The notes under the pieces: model-generated
What the model was told of the DNA's origin: nothing
What the model saw: only the letters and a program-made list of their open reading frames with translations
The model's database searches: none
Source: Clostridia bacterium
Lineage (GTDB): Bacteria; Bacillota; Clostridia; Oscillospirales; CAG-272
Length of the DNA: 9,196 bases
Direction of reading: 5' to 3'
Assembly (NCBI GenBank): GCA_024404475.1
Contig: JAKSPV010000051.1
Location: forward strand, 1 to 9,196
Shown: piece by piece, positions 1 through 6,039 of the stretch
How positions within the stretch are numbered: position 1 is the stretch's first letter
Layout of the letters: each line of letters starts with the position of its first letter
Made by a program: the position numbers and the translations under genes

Positions 1-833
1 TCAAGGGCATCAACCCCGATGAATGCGTCGCTGTCGGCGCGGCGATCCAGGGCGGTGTCCTCGGCGGCGACGTCAAGGATCTGCTCCTGCTTGACGTCAC
101 GCCTCTGACGCTCGGCATCGAGACGCTCGGCGGCGTTTCCACCCCGATCATTGACCGCAACACGACGATCCCGGTCAAAAAGAGCCAGGTCTTTTCGACC
201 GCGGCTGACGGGCAGACCTCCGTTGAGATCCACGTTCTGCAGGGCGAGAGACAGATGGCTGCCGGCAACACGACGCTCGGCCGCTTCATGCTCGACGGTA
301 TCCCCGCCGCACCGCGCGGCGTGCCGCAGATCGAGGTCACCTTCGACATCGACGCGAACGGCATCGTGAACGTCTACGCGAAGGATAAGGGCACCGGCAA
401 GGAACAGCACATCACGATCACCTCCTCGACCAACATGTCGAAGGAAGATATCGATAGAGCCGTCCGCGAAGCGGAGAAATTCGCCGAAGAGGACAAGAAG
501 CAGAAGGAAGCCGTCGAGATCAGAAACCGTGCGGAGTCCATCGTGTTCCAGAGCCAGAAGACGCTCTCCGACATCGGCGACAAGCTGCCGGACAGCGACA
601 AGGCCGACGTCAACGCAGCACTCGAAAAGCTGCAGGAGACCTTGAAGGGCACTGACACCGAGGCGATCAAGGCGGACACCGAGGCGCTTGAAAAGGCGTT
701 CTACGCGCTCTCCGAGAAACTTTACAAGCAGTCCGGTGCTGACGCAGGCGCTGCCGGCGCATCCGACGCGGGTGCGCAGGGCGGAGACGGCACGTACTAC
801 AACGCCGACTTCGAGGACAAATCCGATAAATAA
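1..833 (+). CDS. dnaK: Chaperone protein DnaK (Hsp70), 5'-truncated by window edge
   Basis: DnaK is the ATP-dependent cytoplasmic Hsp70 chaperone; it binds exposed hydrophobic peptides and works with DnaJ and GrpE. The reading frame is open from base 3 (codon AAG) and gives 276 residues before TAA, so roughly the last 45% of a usual ~610-630 residue protein is present. The fragment opens with the end of the ATPase domain (NPDECVAVGAAIQGG). The conserved linker follows (DVKDLLLLDVTPLTLGIE), then the beta-sandwich substrate-binding domain (QVFSTAADGQTSVEIHVLQG, GIPAAPRGVPQIEVTFDIDANGI in two parts) and the helical lid. The tail is Ala/Gly-rich and ends YYNADFEDKSDK, a variant of the usual acidic DADYEVVDD-like end. 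An internal ATG at base 255 is not the start, because homology runs upstream of it to the window edge. dnaJ follows after 102 bases, as in the classical hrcA-grpE-dnaK-dnaJ operon. Any heat-shock operator would lie upstream, outside the window. Confidence 0.98.
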   Translation, partial: KGINPDECVAVGAAIQGGVLGGDVKDLLLLDVTPLTLGIETLGGVSTPIIDRNTTIPVKKSQVFSTAADGQTSVEIHVLQGERQMAAGNTTLGRFMLDGIPAAPRGVPQIEVTFDIDANGIVNVYAKDKGTGKEQHITITSSTNMSKEDIDRAVREAEKFAEEDKKQKEAVEIRNRAESIVFQSQKTLSDIGDKLPDSDKADVNAALEKLQETLKGTDTEAIKADTEALEKAFYALSEKLYKQSGADAGAAGASDAGAQGGDGTYYNADFEDKSDK

Positions 834-861
834 TCATTCAACCGGCAAAACCGGCATGGCT

Positions 862-892
862 GCAGCGGGCGGGGACAACTCCGCCCGCGTGC
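862..892 (+). promoter_or_regulatory. GC-rich hairpin in the dnaK-dnaJ gap
   Basis: GCGGGCGG (865-872) pairs perfectly with CCGCCCGC (881-888) around an 8-base loop. Three further pairs form between GCA (862-864) and TGC (890-892) across one bulged G. A short T-run lies at 897-901, four bases after the stem and interrupted by GCCG. This could be a weak attenuating terminator or an RNA-processing or stability element that lowers dnaJ relative to dnaK. The stem is directly visible; its function is inferred. Confidence 0.55.
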
Positions 893-935
893 GCCGTTTT
901 TCCGGTTTTCGATCTTCCCGAGAAAGGATACGACA

Positions 936-2072
936 ATGGCGGACGAAAAACGCGACTACTATGAAACGCTGGGCGTTGACAGGAGCGCGGACGAACAGAC
1001 CATCAAACAGGCCTATTTCAAGCTGGCGAAGCAGTACCATCCCGACATGAACCCCGGCAACGCCGAGGCGGAGCAGAAATTCAAAGAGGTCAACGAGGCG
1101 TACGCCGTACTCTCCGACGCGGACAAACGCGCAAAGTACGATCAGTACGGCCACGCGGCGTTCGAGCAGGGCGGAGGCGGCGCATACGGCGGCGGCTTCT
1201 CCGGTTTCGAGGGCTTTGATTTCGGCGATATCTTCTCCAGCTTCTTCGGCGGCGGCATGGGCGGCTCCGCGAGACGGAACGGCCCGCAGCGCGGCGACGA
1301 CATCGGCATCCGGCTGACGATCGACTTCAACGAGGCGGTCTTCGGGTGCAAGAAGGAAGTAACATACTCGCGTGTGCAGAAATGCGCGGACTGCGGCGGC
1401 ACCGGTGCGGCGAAGGGGACTTCCCCGAAGACCTGCCCGGAGTGCGGCGGCAGCGGTCAGGTGCGCGTGCAGCAGCGGACGCCGTTCGGTGTGATGCAAT
1501 CGACCAGAGGCTGCGACCGGTGCCGCGGTACCGGCAAGATCGTCGAGACGCCGTGCACGTCGTGCCGCGGCGCGGGATATATCCGTGCGCAGAAGAAACT
1601 CGACGTATCCGTTCCGGCGGGTATTGACGACGGGCAGCGCATCGCGCTGCGCGGGCAGGGCTCCGACGGCAAGAACGGCGGGCCGGCAGGCGATCTGACG
1701 ATCCAGATCAGCGTCCGTCCGTCGCAGATCTTCGAACGCGACGGCTACGACGTGTACTGCGAGGTGCCGATCACGTTTGCGGAAGCGGCGCTCGGCGCCG
1801 AGATTGACATCCCGACGCTCGATGGTGAGATGAAATACACGATCCCCGAGGGCACGCAGACCGGCACGGAGTTCAAACTCCGCGGCAAGGGCGTGCAGGC
1901 GGTCAACAATCCGAAGAGCCGCGGCGACTTGCACATCGTCGTGAACGTGGAGGTGCCGCGCGGTCTCCGCGAGGAACAGCGTGAGCTGCTCCGCAAATTC
2001 GCGGACAGCACCGGCAACGGCAACTATGCGAAACGGGAAAGTTTCTTCAAACGCTTCGGGAGGAAATCGTAA
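936..2072 (+). CDS. dnaJ: Chaperone protein DnaJ (Hsp40, type I)
   Basis: DnaJ is the cytoplasmic co-chaperone that delivers unfolded clients to DnaK and stimulates its ATPase. All type I domains are present in the 378-residue product, a normal family length. The J domain covers about residues 5-75 with the catalytic HPD motif at 35-37. A Gly/Phe-rich segment follows at about 79-125 and includes GDIFSSFF. The zinc domain has four intact CxxCxGxG motifs starting at Cys150, Cys167, Cys193 and Cys207. The C-terminal substrate-binding barrels begin near residue 215 (KKLDVSVPAGIDDGQRI). The start is supported by AGAAAGGA at 921-928, seven bases upstream of the ATG, and by the typical RDYYETLGV opening. 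It follows dnaK and overlaps prmA by one base (TAATG at 2070-2074). No separate promoter is evident in the gap. Confidence 0.98.
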   Translation: MADEKRDYYETLGVDRSADEQTIKQAYFKLAKQYHPDMNPGNAEAEQKFKEVNEAYAVLSDADKRAKYDQYGHAAFEQGGGGAYGGGFSGFEGFDFGDIFSSFFGGGMGGSARRNGPQRGDDIGIRLTIDFNEAVFGCKKEVTYSRVQKCADCGGTGAAKGTSPKTCPECGGSGQVRVQQRTPFGVMQSTRGCDRCRGTGKIVETPCTSCRGAGYIRAQKKLDVSVPAGIDDGQRIALRGQGSDGKNGGPAGDLTIQISVRPSQIFERDGYDVYCEVPITFAEAALGAEIDIPTLDGEMKYTIPEGTQTGTEFKLRGKGVQAVNNPKSRGDLHIVVNVEVPRGLREEQRELLRKFADSTGNGNYAKRESFFKRFGRKS

Positions 2073-3028
2073 TGTATGAAAATGACAACACAGAAGAAAC
2101 CGCGGCTGCGACGTCGTGGGTGAAGATCACCGCGACCGCGAAGCGGGAATACATGGACGACTTGTCGGCGGTGATGAGCATGATCTCGTCGCAGCAGATG
2201 ATCGAGGACTACGCCGACGTTGAGCAGACGCTCGACGGCGTGTACGGTGATCTGATCGACGAGAAATTACTCAAGGCAGACAAGACGGTCGTTTCCGTCT
2301 CGGTCTTCGTCGCGGCGACCTACAACCCCGCCGAATCGACGCACTATCTTGTGGCGCGCTTCGCCGAGCTCGGCATTCCGGCCGAGGTCACGACGGAGAG
2401 CGTGTGCGAGGAGGACTGGGCGGATTCGTGGAAACAGTATTACAAGCCGATCAAGACCGGCGAGCGGATCGTGATCGTTCCCGTGTGGGAGCACTACGAT
2501 GCGGCACCGGGTGAGCTGATCGTTTTGATGGATCCGGGCATGGCGTTCGGGACGGGCACGCACGAGACGACGCGTCTCTGCGCGACGCTGCTCGAAAAGT
2601 ACGTGAAGCCCGGCTGCAAGATGCTCGACGTGGGCTGCGGCAGCGGTATTCTGGCGATCTGCGCGGCGAAGCTCGGCGCGGCCGACTGCTTCGCGTGCGA
2701 CATAGACAAGACGGCGGTGCGGATCGCGGGCGAGAACGCGGTGCTGAACGCGACGCCGGCGGTCAAGGTGGGCGTCTCCAATCTGCTCGCCGAGGCGCCG
2801 AAGGCACACGGCGGCTACGACGTCGTCTGCGCGAACATCGTGGCGGACATCGTCATGCGGCTCGGGCCGGACGTGGGCGATTACATGGCGCCGGACGGCG
2901 TTCTGATCGCCTCGGGCATCATCACCGAGCGGAAGGACGAGGTCGTGACGGCACTCGCAAAGTGCGGCCTGCATCTCGTGAACTCCCTCGTCGAGAACGG
3001 CTGGTTCTGCGGCTGCTTTGTAAAATGA
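2072..3028 (+). CDS. prmA: Ribosomal protein L11 methyltransferase PrmA
   Basis: PrmA uses S-adenosylmethionine to trimethylate lysine and N-terminal amino groups of ribosomal protein L11 in the cytoplasm. The 318-residue product is close to the usual ~290-315. The N-terminal L11-recognition domain contains the family signature EEDWADSWKQYYKP. The linker/catalytic segment DPGMAFGTGTH is at residues 154-164. The AdoMet-binding motif I LDVGCGSG is at 185-192. NIVAD, beginning at Asn255, sits where the family has its NI-x-A substrate motif. The protein ends GWFCGCFVK, typical of PrmA. About 15 polar residues precede the first conserved strand (WVKI), a slight N-terminal extension. The ATG overlaps the dnaJ stop by one base and is served by GGGAGGAAA at 2058-2066, which indicates translational coupling. 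In many Bacillota rsmE follows directly; here an intergenic repeat and terminator intervene. Confidence 0.96.
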   Translation: MYENDNTEETAAATSWVKITATAKREYMDDLSAVMSMISSQQMIEDYADVEQTLDGVYGDLIDEKLLKADKTVVSVSVFVAATYNPAESTHYLVARFAELGIPAEVTTESVCEEDWADSWKQYYKPIKTGERIVIVPVWEHYDAAPGELIVLMDPGMAFGTGTHETTRLCATLLEKYVKPGCKMLDVGCGSGILAICAAKLGAADCFACDIDKTAVRIAGENAVLNATPAVKVGVSNLLAEAPKAHGGYDVVCANIVADIVMRLGPDVGDYMAPDGVLIASGIITERKDEVVTALAKCGLHLVNSLVENGWFCGCFVK

Positions 3029-3052
3029 GAGAGACGACGTGGGGGGACGAGC

Positions 3053-3078
3053 CGGGGGCTTCTTGCAAGAAGCCCCCG
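3053..3078. repeat. 26-bp perfect palindrome
   Basis: The arm CGGGGGCTTCTTG (3053-3065) is followed immediately by its exact reverse complement CAAGAAGCCCCCG (3066-3078), with no mismatch. In RNA it would form a long hairpin closed by a minimal UGCA loop. There is no following T-run, so it is not a standard terminator by itself. It begins 24 bases after the prmA stop. Its perfection suggests selection or recent acquisition. It resembles the dispersed palindromic intergenic elements common in clostridial genomes, but copy number cannot be judged from one window. Confidence 0.85.
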
Positions 3079-3084
3079 AACCCC

Positions 3085-3107
3085 CAGAAACCTTAAAAAG
3101 GTTTCTG
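3085..3107. repeat. Inverted repeat, 10-bp stem with AAA loop
   Basis: CAGAAACCTT (3085-3094) and AAGGTTTCTG (3098-3107) are exact reverse complements separated by AAA. The element lies seven bases after the 26-bp palindrome, and the two may form one composite repeat unit. It has no trailing T-run on the + strand. A role in transcript 3'-end stability or as part of a dispersed repeat is inferred. Confidence 0.8.
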
Positions 3108-3122
3108 ACATCACCAATATAG

Positions 3123-3152
3123 AAAGCCGAGGTCGTAAGGCCTCGGCTTTTT
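3123..3152 (+). terminator. Intrinsic terminator downstream of prmA
   Basis: AAAGCCGAGGTC (3123-3134) pairs with GGCCTCGGCTTT (3139-3150) in a 12-bp stem with one T-G wobble, closed by a GTAA loop of the stable GNRA class. The 3' arm runs into five T residues (3148-3152). This is a textbook rho-independent terminator and should end the dnaK-dnaJ-prmA transcript. Confidence 0.92.
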
Positions 3153-3185
3153 ACGTCGTGCACATCAATATTTGAAAGTTTCGCG

Positions 3186-3203
3186 CGCCTTTTCAAAAAG
3201 GCG
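3186..3203. repeat. Short inverted repeat CGCCTTTT/AAAAGGCG
   Basis: CGCCTTTT (3186-3193) is followed after CA by AAAAGGCG (3196-3203), which folds as a 7-bp stem with a TCAA loop. It sits between the prmA terminator and the rsmE promoter. It contributes to the high density of palindromes in this gap. Function is unknown; it could belong to a dispersed intergenic repeat. Confidence 0.65.
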
Positions 3204-3213
3204 GCCGAGCGTG

Positions 3214-3230
3214 TGGGGCGAGGCGCCCCA
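3214..3230. repeat. Short inverted repeat TGGGGCG/CGCCCCA abutting the -35 box
   Basis: TGGGGCG (3214-3220) and CGCCCCA (3224-3230) form a perfect 7-bp stem around AGG. The right arm ends three bases before the TTGACA box at 3234. It could be a protein-binding operator for rsmE or the edge of the repeat block; the sequence does not decide between these. Confidence 0.6.
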
Positions 3231-3233
3231 ACA

Positions 3234-3262
3234 TTGACATTGTCCGTCGGATGTGGTATGAT
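3234..3262 (+). promoter_or_regulatory. Strong sigma-A promoter for rsmE
   Basis: A perfect -35 box TTGACA (3234-3239) is followed by a 17-base spacer and the -10 box TATGAT (3257-3262), with an extended -10 TG at 3254-3255. Transcription should start near 3269, giving a leader of about 30 bases that carries the GGAGGG ribosome-binding site (3288-3293). Confidence 0.9.
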
Positions 3263-3300
3263 ATGCTATCTCTATTTATACGCATGCGGAGGGACGAGCC

Positions 3301-4044
3301 ATGCCGAGATTTTTTGTCACCGAAGAAGCGATCCGGACGATGCCGGACGGCACCGCGGAGATCACGCTGACCGGTGCCGACGCCGCACACGTCACGAAAT
3401 CGCTCAGGATGCAGCGCGGTGATGCGCTGACGGTTTGCGACGGCGCACGGCGCGAATACCGCGGGACGATCGTCTCGCTCGGCGACACGGTCACGGTCTC
3501 CGTCTCGTCCGTTTCGGACGCAACGACGGAGCCGCCGTACGAGGCGGTACTCTATCAGGCACTCGTCAAGGGCGACAAGTTCGACACGGTCGTGCAGAAG
3601 GCAGTCGAGTGCGGCGTCACGGCGATCGTGCCCGTTCTGACAGATCGCTGCACGGTACGCCCCGACGAAAAAGGACTCGGCAACAAGCTTGTGCGCTGGC
3701 GCCGCATCGCGGCGGAGGCCGCCGGCCAATGCGGACGCGGGATCATACCCGAGGTGCGCGAAATGCTGACGCTCCGTGAGGCGGTCGCCGAGGCGGGACG
3801 TGCCGACGCGCCGCTGTTCTGCTACGAGGGTGATGGGACGCTGCCGCTGCCGCAGGCGCTCCGCAGGAAAGACGTCCGGACGGTGTCGCTTCTCATCGGC
3901 CCGGAGGGCGGTTTTTCCGAGAGCGACGTTATGCTGGCAAAAGAAAACGGCATGATCCCGGTCGGGCTCGGGCGGCGGATCCTCCGGACGGAGACGGCAT
4001 CCGGATTCGTTCTTGCGTGCCTTTCCTACGAGCTGGAACTGTGA
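3301..4044 (+). CDS. rsmE: 16S rRNA (uracil(1498)-N3)-methyltransferase RsmE
   Basis: RsmE methylates N3 of U1498 in helix 44 of 16S rRNA, near the decoding site of the 30S subunit, using AdoMet. The 247-residue length matches the family. The N-terminal PUA-like RNA-binding domain (about 1-75) begins MPRFFVTEE and contains HVTKSLRMQRGD. The C-terminal SPOUT-fold methyltransferase domain shows QKAVECGV, the RIAAEAAGQCGR segment, the AdoMet-loop IGPEGGFSESD (GPEGG at 200-204), and the knot motif LGRRILRTETA (223-233). The ATG is placed by GGAGGG at 3288-3293, seven bases upstream. It has its own promoter and is separated from prmA by a terminator, although the two genes are often directly adjacent in Bacillota. 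It is probably monocistronic or weakly linked to the next gene: 162 AT-rich bases with another promoter follow. Confidence 0.96.
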   Translation: MPRFFVTEEAIRTMPDGTAEITLTGADAAHVTKSLRMQRGDALTVCDGARREYRGTIVSLGDTVTVSVSSVSDATTEPPYEAVLYQALVKGDKFDTVVQKAVECGVTAIVPVLTDRCTVRPDEKGLGNKLVRWRRIAAEAAGQCGRGIIPEVREMLTLREAVAEAGRADAPLFCYEGDGTLPLPQALRRKDVRTVSLLIGPEGGFSESDVMLAKENGMIPVGLGRRILRTETASGFVLACLSYELEL

Positions 4045-4048
4045 AAAA

Positions 4049-4061
4049 TCGCAATTTGCGA
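4049..4061. repeat. Small inverted repeat after rsmE stop
   Basis: TCGCA (4049-4053) and TGCGA (4057-4061) flank ATT five bases after the rsmE stop codon. The stem is short and the nearest T-run (4074-4078) is 12 bases further on, so it is at best a weak terminator. An operator role for the downstream promoter is equally possible. No better rsmE terminator is visible before the next gene. Confidence 0.35.
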
Positions 4062-4123
4062 CTAAATCCACAATTTTTCTTGCTCGATTTTGGTCAGTTT
4101 GATAGGAAATGTTCAAAAAACTA

Positions 4124-4152
4124 TTGAAAAAATACAAAAAATCTTGTAATAT
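4124..4152 (+). promoter_or_regulatory. Promoter of the regulator-ftsEX operon
   Basis: TTGAAA (4124-4129), a 17-base spacer and TAATAT (4147-4152) form a good sigma-A promoter in a visibly AT-rich stretch that contrasts with the GC-rich genes around it. A-tracts at about 4115-4120, 4127-4132 and 4136-4141 flank and overlap the -35 box and may bend the DNA or act as UP-element-like sequence. No other convincing promoter is seen before ftsE, ftsX, the M23 gene or the S41 gene, so this one probably drives the whole operon. Confidence 0.75.
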
Positions 4153-4170
4153 ATAGTGTAAAGATAACAA

Positions 4171-4191
4171 AAAACGCCTGCCGGACGTTTT
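4171..4191 (+). promoter_or_regulatory. Leader hairpin just upstream of the regulator's ribosome-binding site
   Basis: AAAACG (4171-4176) pairs with CGTTTT (4186-4191). CC (4177-4178) can pair with GG (4183-4184) inside, with one bulged A. The stem ends two bases before the AAAGGA ribosome-binding site (4193-4198). As DNA it could be an operator for autoregulation; as RNA it could modulate initiation. Both roles are inferred. Confidence 0.4.
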
Positions 4192-4206
4192 GAAAGGACT
4201 TATACT

Positions 4207-5298
4207 ATGTCGAATCGTTTATTCCAGGGTGTTATTCATCAGATGCGGGACGCCGTTGACCGTGTGATCGGCGTTATTGACGACGGCGGTATCGTGATCG
4301 CGTGCAGCGAACTCGGCAAAATGGGCGAGTTCCGCCAGGGCGTGCGGGAAGAGCTTTCCTACGCCTCCGAGCGCACGACGATCGGCGGCTACACCTATCA
4401 GCCGATCCCGTCCGGCGCCAAATGGGAATACGTTGTTTTCGTCGAGGGCGAGGACAAACTGGCCGAGAAATTCGCGGCCGTTCTTGCGATCTCCCTTTCC
4501 AACCTAAAAAATCTCTATGACGAGAAGTACGACAAGAGCTCGTTCATCAAGAACATCATCCTCGACAACATCCTGCCGAGCGATATCTATATCAAGAGCA
4601 AGGAACTGCACTTTGGCACCGACGAGACGCGCATCGTCTTCCTTATCAAATTCCTCGGCGAGACGGAGATGCTGCCGTTCGACATGGTGCAGAATCTGTT
4701 CCCCGACAAGAACAAGGATTACGTCATCAGCGTCGGCGAGCGCGACATCGTGCTTGTCAAGGAGATCCGCCGCGGCTCCGATGCGAAGTCGATCGAGAAG
4801 ATCGCCAAGACGCTCGTGGACACGCTGGGCTCCGAGTTCTTCGTGAAGGTCGCCGTCGGCATCGGTACCGCGACCGACAACATCAAGGACCTTGCGCGCT
4901 CCTACAAAGAGGCACAGGTCGCTCTCGAGGTCGGCAAGGTGTTCGACACCGAGAAGAGCATCATTACCTACGAAAACCTCGGCATCGGCCGACTCATTTA
5001 TCAGCTGCCGACAACGCTGTGTGAAATGTTCCTGCAGGAAGTCTTCAAGAACGGCTCGCTCGAGTCGCTCGACCGCGAGACGCTGCAGACCATTCAGTGC
5101 TTCTTCGAGAACAACCTGAACGTTTCCGAGACCTCGCGCAAACTGTTCGTCCACCGCAACACGCTCGTGTACCGCCTCGAAAAGATCCGCAAGCTGACGG
5201 GTCTCGATCTCCGCGAATTCGACCACGCCATCACGTTCAAGGTGGCGCTGATGGTCAAGCGGTATCTGCAGTCGAAGAACGGCAAGTACGAGCGCTGA
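4207..5298 (+). CDS. CdaR/PucR-family transcriptional regulator
   Basis: This is a cytoplasmic DNA-binding regulator of 363 residues. The C-terminus carries the PucR/CdaR-type helix-turn-helix: FFENNLNVSETSRKLFVHRN begins at Phe299 and is followed by TLVYRLEKIRKLTGLDLREF. Upstream lies a degenerate GGDEF-like domain at about residues 145-250, with VAVGIGTA around 216-222 and SYKEAQVALEVG. The N-terminus (residues 4-45, pattern VIDDGGIVIACSELGKMGEF) resembles the CdaR sugar-diacid recognition domain. The part corresponding to the CdaR ligand pocket (INLP...GVIGLTG in E. coli) is poorly conserved here, so a diacid ligand should not be assumed. The start is supported by AAAGGA at 4193-4198. The gene is 21 bases upstream of ftsE with no terminator between, so co-transcription is likely. 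No carbohydrate-diacid gene is in the window. Target genes and inducer are unknown; autoregulation and control of the downstream wall genes are possibilities. Confidence 0.85.
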   Translation: MSNRLFQGVIHQMRDAVDRVIGVIDDGGIVIACSELGKMGEFRQGVREELSYASERTTIGGYTYQPIPSGAKWEYVVFVEGEDKLAEKFAAVLAISLSNLKNLYDEKYDKSSFIKNIILDNILPSDIYIKSKELHFGTDETRIVFLIKFLGETEMLPFDMVQNLFPDKNKDYVISVGERDIVLVKEIRRGSDAKSIEKIAKTLVDTLGSEFFVKVAVGIGTATDNIKDLARSYKEAQVALEVGKVFDTEKSIITYENLGIGRLIYQLPTTLCEMFLQEVFKNGSLESLDRETLQTIQCFFENNLNVSETSRKLFVHRNTLVYRLEKIRKLTGLDLREFDHAITFKVALMVKRYLQSKNGKYER

Positions 5299-5319
5299 GC
5301 GCCCGCAGAAAGGATTTTT

Positions 5320-6039
5320 ATGATCGATCTTATCAACGTCCGAAAGACGTACCCGAACGGTACCGTCGCGCTCGATGACGTTTCGCTCCACATCGACGAC
5401 GGCGAGTTCGTGTTTATCATAGGACATTCCGGCGCCGGCAAATCGACGCTCGTGAAGCTGCTTCTCCGCGAGGAGAAGGCGACCTCCGGCACGATCCTCG
5501 TCAGCAAGGCGGAAAAGCCGAAAAAAGAAGGCGCCAAACGCGCCGCGTACAACGTCGGCAGTCTGCCGAACTATCTCGTCCCGCGGTACCGCCGTACGGT
5601 GGGTGTCGTGTTCCAGGACTTCAAACTGTTCCGCGACAAGACCGTTTTCGAGAATGTCGCGTTCGCCATGCGCGTCATCGGAACGCCGTCATCCGTCATC
5701 AAGCAGCGCGTCCCCGCAATCCTCGCGACGGTCGGCCTCGCCGACAAGCAGAAGTGCTTCCCGCACGAGCTGTCCGGCGGCGAGAAACAGCGCGTCGCAC
5801 TCGCACGTGCGCTTGCGAACAAGCCGCAGATCATTCTGGCGGACGAGCCGACCGGCAACATCGACCCGAAGATGAGTCTCGAGATCATGGAACTGCTCAT
5901 GCGGATCAACCAGAAACTCGGCAAGACGGTCATCGTCGTGACGCATGAAAAGAACTTCGTCGATTATTACAAGCAGCGCGTCGTCATGCTGGACCACGGC
6001 CATATCGTCGAGGATCACGTGGGAGGGTATGCGCGATGA
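5320..6039 (+). CDS. ftsE: Cell division ATP-binding protein FtsE
   Basis: FtsE is the cytoplasmic ATPase of the FtsEX complex, which uses ATP hydrolysis to trigger peptidoglycan hydrolases outside the cell. The 239-residue product has all ABC ATPase motifs: Walker A GHSGAGKST (35-43), Q-loop Gln99 within VVFQDFKLF, signature LSGGEKQR (151-158), Walker B ILADEP (172-177) and switch His209. VVFQDF followed by DKTVFENVAFAMRVIG is specific to FtsE within the ABC superfamily. It is longer than common FtsE (~225-230 residues) because of an extra Lys/Ala-rich segment around residues 62-88, between the strand after TSG and the Q-loop. The ATG has AGAAAGGA at 5307-5314, five bases upstream. The gene ends with a four-base ATGA overlap with ftsX, typical of this translationally coupled pair. 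Confidence 0.97.
   Translation: MIDLINVRKTYPNGTVALDDVSLHIDDGEFVFIIGHSGAGKSTLVKLLLREEKATSGTILVSKAEKPKKEGAKRAAYNVGSLPNYLVPRYRRTVGVVFQDFKLFRDKTVFENVAFAMRVIGTPSSVIKQRVPAILATVGLADKQKCFPHELSGGEKQRVALARALANKPQIILADEPTGNIDPKMSLEIMELLMRINQKLGKTVIVVTHEKNFVDYYKQRVVMLDHGHIVEDHVGGYAR

Noticed and set aside
255..257. Internal ATG as the start of a short DnaK-like protein
   Set aside because: The same frame is open and strongly DnaK-like upstream to the window edge, so this is simply an internal methionine of a truncated gene.
834..1934. A 366-codon open frame on the - strand over dnaJ
   Set aside because: It is codon-aligned antisense of dnaJ, explained by the same avoidance of TTA, CTA and TCA codons. 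No family resemblance is seen.
2267..3196. A 309-codon open frame on the - strand over prmA, extending into the repeat region
   Set aside because: It is codon-aligned with prmA and Arg/Asp/His-rich without domains. Its putative start lies in palindromic intergenic sequence.
3142..3209. Possible antiterminator pairing of the terminator 3' arm (3142-3152) with AAAAA...GCCGAG (3195-3209)
   Set aside because: The partner lies downstream of the terminator and would not yet be transcribed when termination is decided. The pairing also needs a four-base bulge, so it is probably coincidental.
3044..3300. Direct repeat GGGACGAGCC at 3044-3053 and 3291-3300
   Set aside because: The repeat is only ten bases in GC-rich sequence. 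The second copy overlaps the rsmE ribosome-binding site, and the flanks do not match, so it is not convincing as a target-site duplication.
3193..4170. A 325-codon open frame on the - strand over rsmE
   Set aside because: It is codon-aligned with rsmE, and its first codons lie in the AT-rich promoter of the next gene. It is a compositional shadow.
5292..5302. GCGC-TGA-GCGC mini-hairpin with the regulator's stop codon in its loop
   Set aside because: Four base pairs with a three-base loop and no T-run is too small to act as a terminator; it is probably chance in GC-rich sequence.
4504..5427. A 307-codon open frame on the - strand over the CdaR-like gene
   Set aside because: It is codon-aligned antisense of a well-supported gene, with a low-complexity Asp/Val/Leu/Arg composition.
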